This document shows, piece after piece, positions 63,693-64,000 of a DNA stretch of 64,000 bases. This DNA comes from Cheilinus undulatus (Eukaryota; Chordata; Actinopteri; Labriformes; Labridae). A program made the translations under genes and the position numbers. The notes below the pieces were generated by a model that was given only the letters and a program-made list of their open reading frames with translations, made no database searches and had not been told where the DNA came from. Every line of letters begins with the position of its first letter. Positions within the stretch are counted from its first letter, which is position 1. Location: contig NC_054869.1 of NCBI RefSeq assembly GCF_018320785.1, forward strand, positions 16,502,698-16,566,697, given 5' to 3'.

Positions 63693-64000
63693 CTAAGAAG
63701 AGACAAACACTTATCAAATTTTATAGAAAAGGGGGAATGACTGGTTACTCAATGTGGTCAAAGCAAAAAAAAAAAAAGTCAAACAATTTTGGGTGCTATT
63801 GGGTGTTTTTCAAGTGATGTTGAGGACCTTGATGGTCAAAACAAGTTGGCTTTTCATATGATTTCACTAGCTCAGACCTTTTAAGTATGTTCTTCCTCCA
63901 TTTTACATTTTCATGCTTTGAGTACCTGGATTCTGCCCCTATTGGTGTGCACTTAACATCCTATCATTGAGTCAACATGAGGCACTGCTGAAAGTGTCAA
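63693..64000 (-). other. snrnp200 intron running to the window edge
   Basis: After the acceptor at the 63692 exon border (minus-strand CTTAG), no further snrnp200 exon is recognisable to the end of the window. An A-run lies at about 63766-63777. Confidence 0.7.

Overview
The window looks like a nuclear segment of a teleost fish genome. Genes are split by GT-AG introns, several proteins match vertebrate orthologues closely, one gene is of the fish ES1 type, and introns and intergenic DNA are full of Tc1/mariner, hAT-like and TTAA-type DNA elements plus SINE and LINE debris. The species cannot be fixed from sequence alone; a percomorph is a guess.

Layout. 1-8048: non-coding DNA upstream of, or in a 5' intron of, the first gene, with one decayed LINE fragment near 5 kb. 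8049-41340 (+): a 20-coding-exon IGSF9/turtle-family cell-adhesion gene. It encodes a signal peptide, five Ig domains, two fibronectin III domains, one membrane span and a very long cytoplasmic tail; I derive 2029 aa. 41.4-45.5 kb: an intergenic block of transposon remains, including a foldback element, a possible RecQ-like helicase fragment and a Tc1 copy interrupted by a SINE. 45657-52469 (-): es1 (GATD3/ElbB family, mitochondrial), 7 coding exons, 269 aa, whose last intron reads as a minor-spliceosome AT-AC intron. 54410-55297 (-): tmem127, 3 coding exons, 237 aa. 56442-60149 (+): ciao1, 7 coding exons, 332 aa. 60928-63692 and on beyond the window (-): the last 12 exons (about 550 residues) of snrnp200, encoding the spliceosomal helicase Brr2.

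Tmem127, ciao1 and snrnp200 keep the order and orientation I recall for human 2q11.2. Tmem127 and ciao1 are head to head across about 1.1 kb that carries two YY1-type motifs, and ciao1 and snrnp200 converge with poly(A) signals about 50 bp apart. The genes do not form one pathway: igsf9 acts in neuronal adhesion, es1 in mitochondria, tmem127 in endolysosomal/mTORC1 control, ciao1 in cytosolic Fe-S assembly and snrnp200 in splicing.

I found no clearly new biological system. The observations most worth testing are the AT-AC intron in es1, the missing elbow cysteine in es1, and the expanded igsf9 tail with its repeated KKSFS-type motifs. All exon boundaries were read by eye from splice consensus, reading phase and family similarity.
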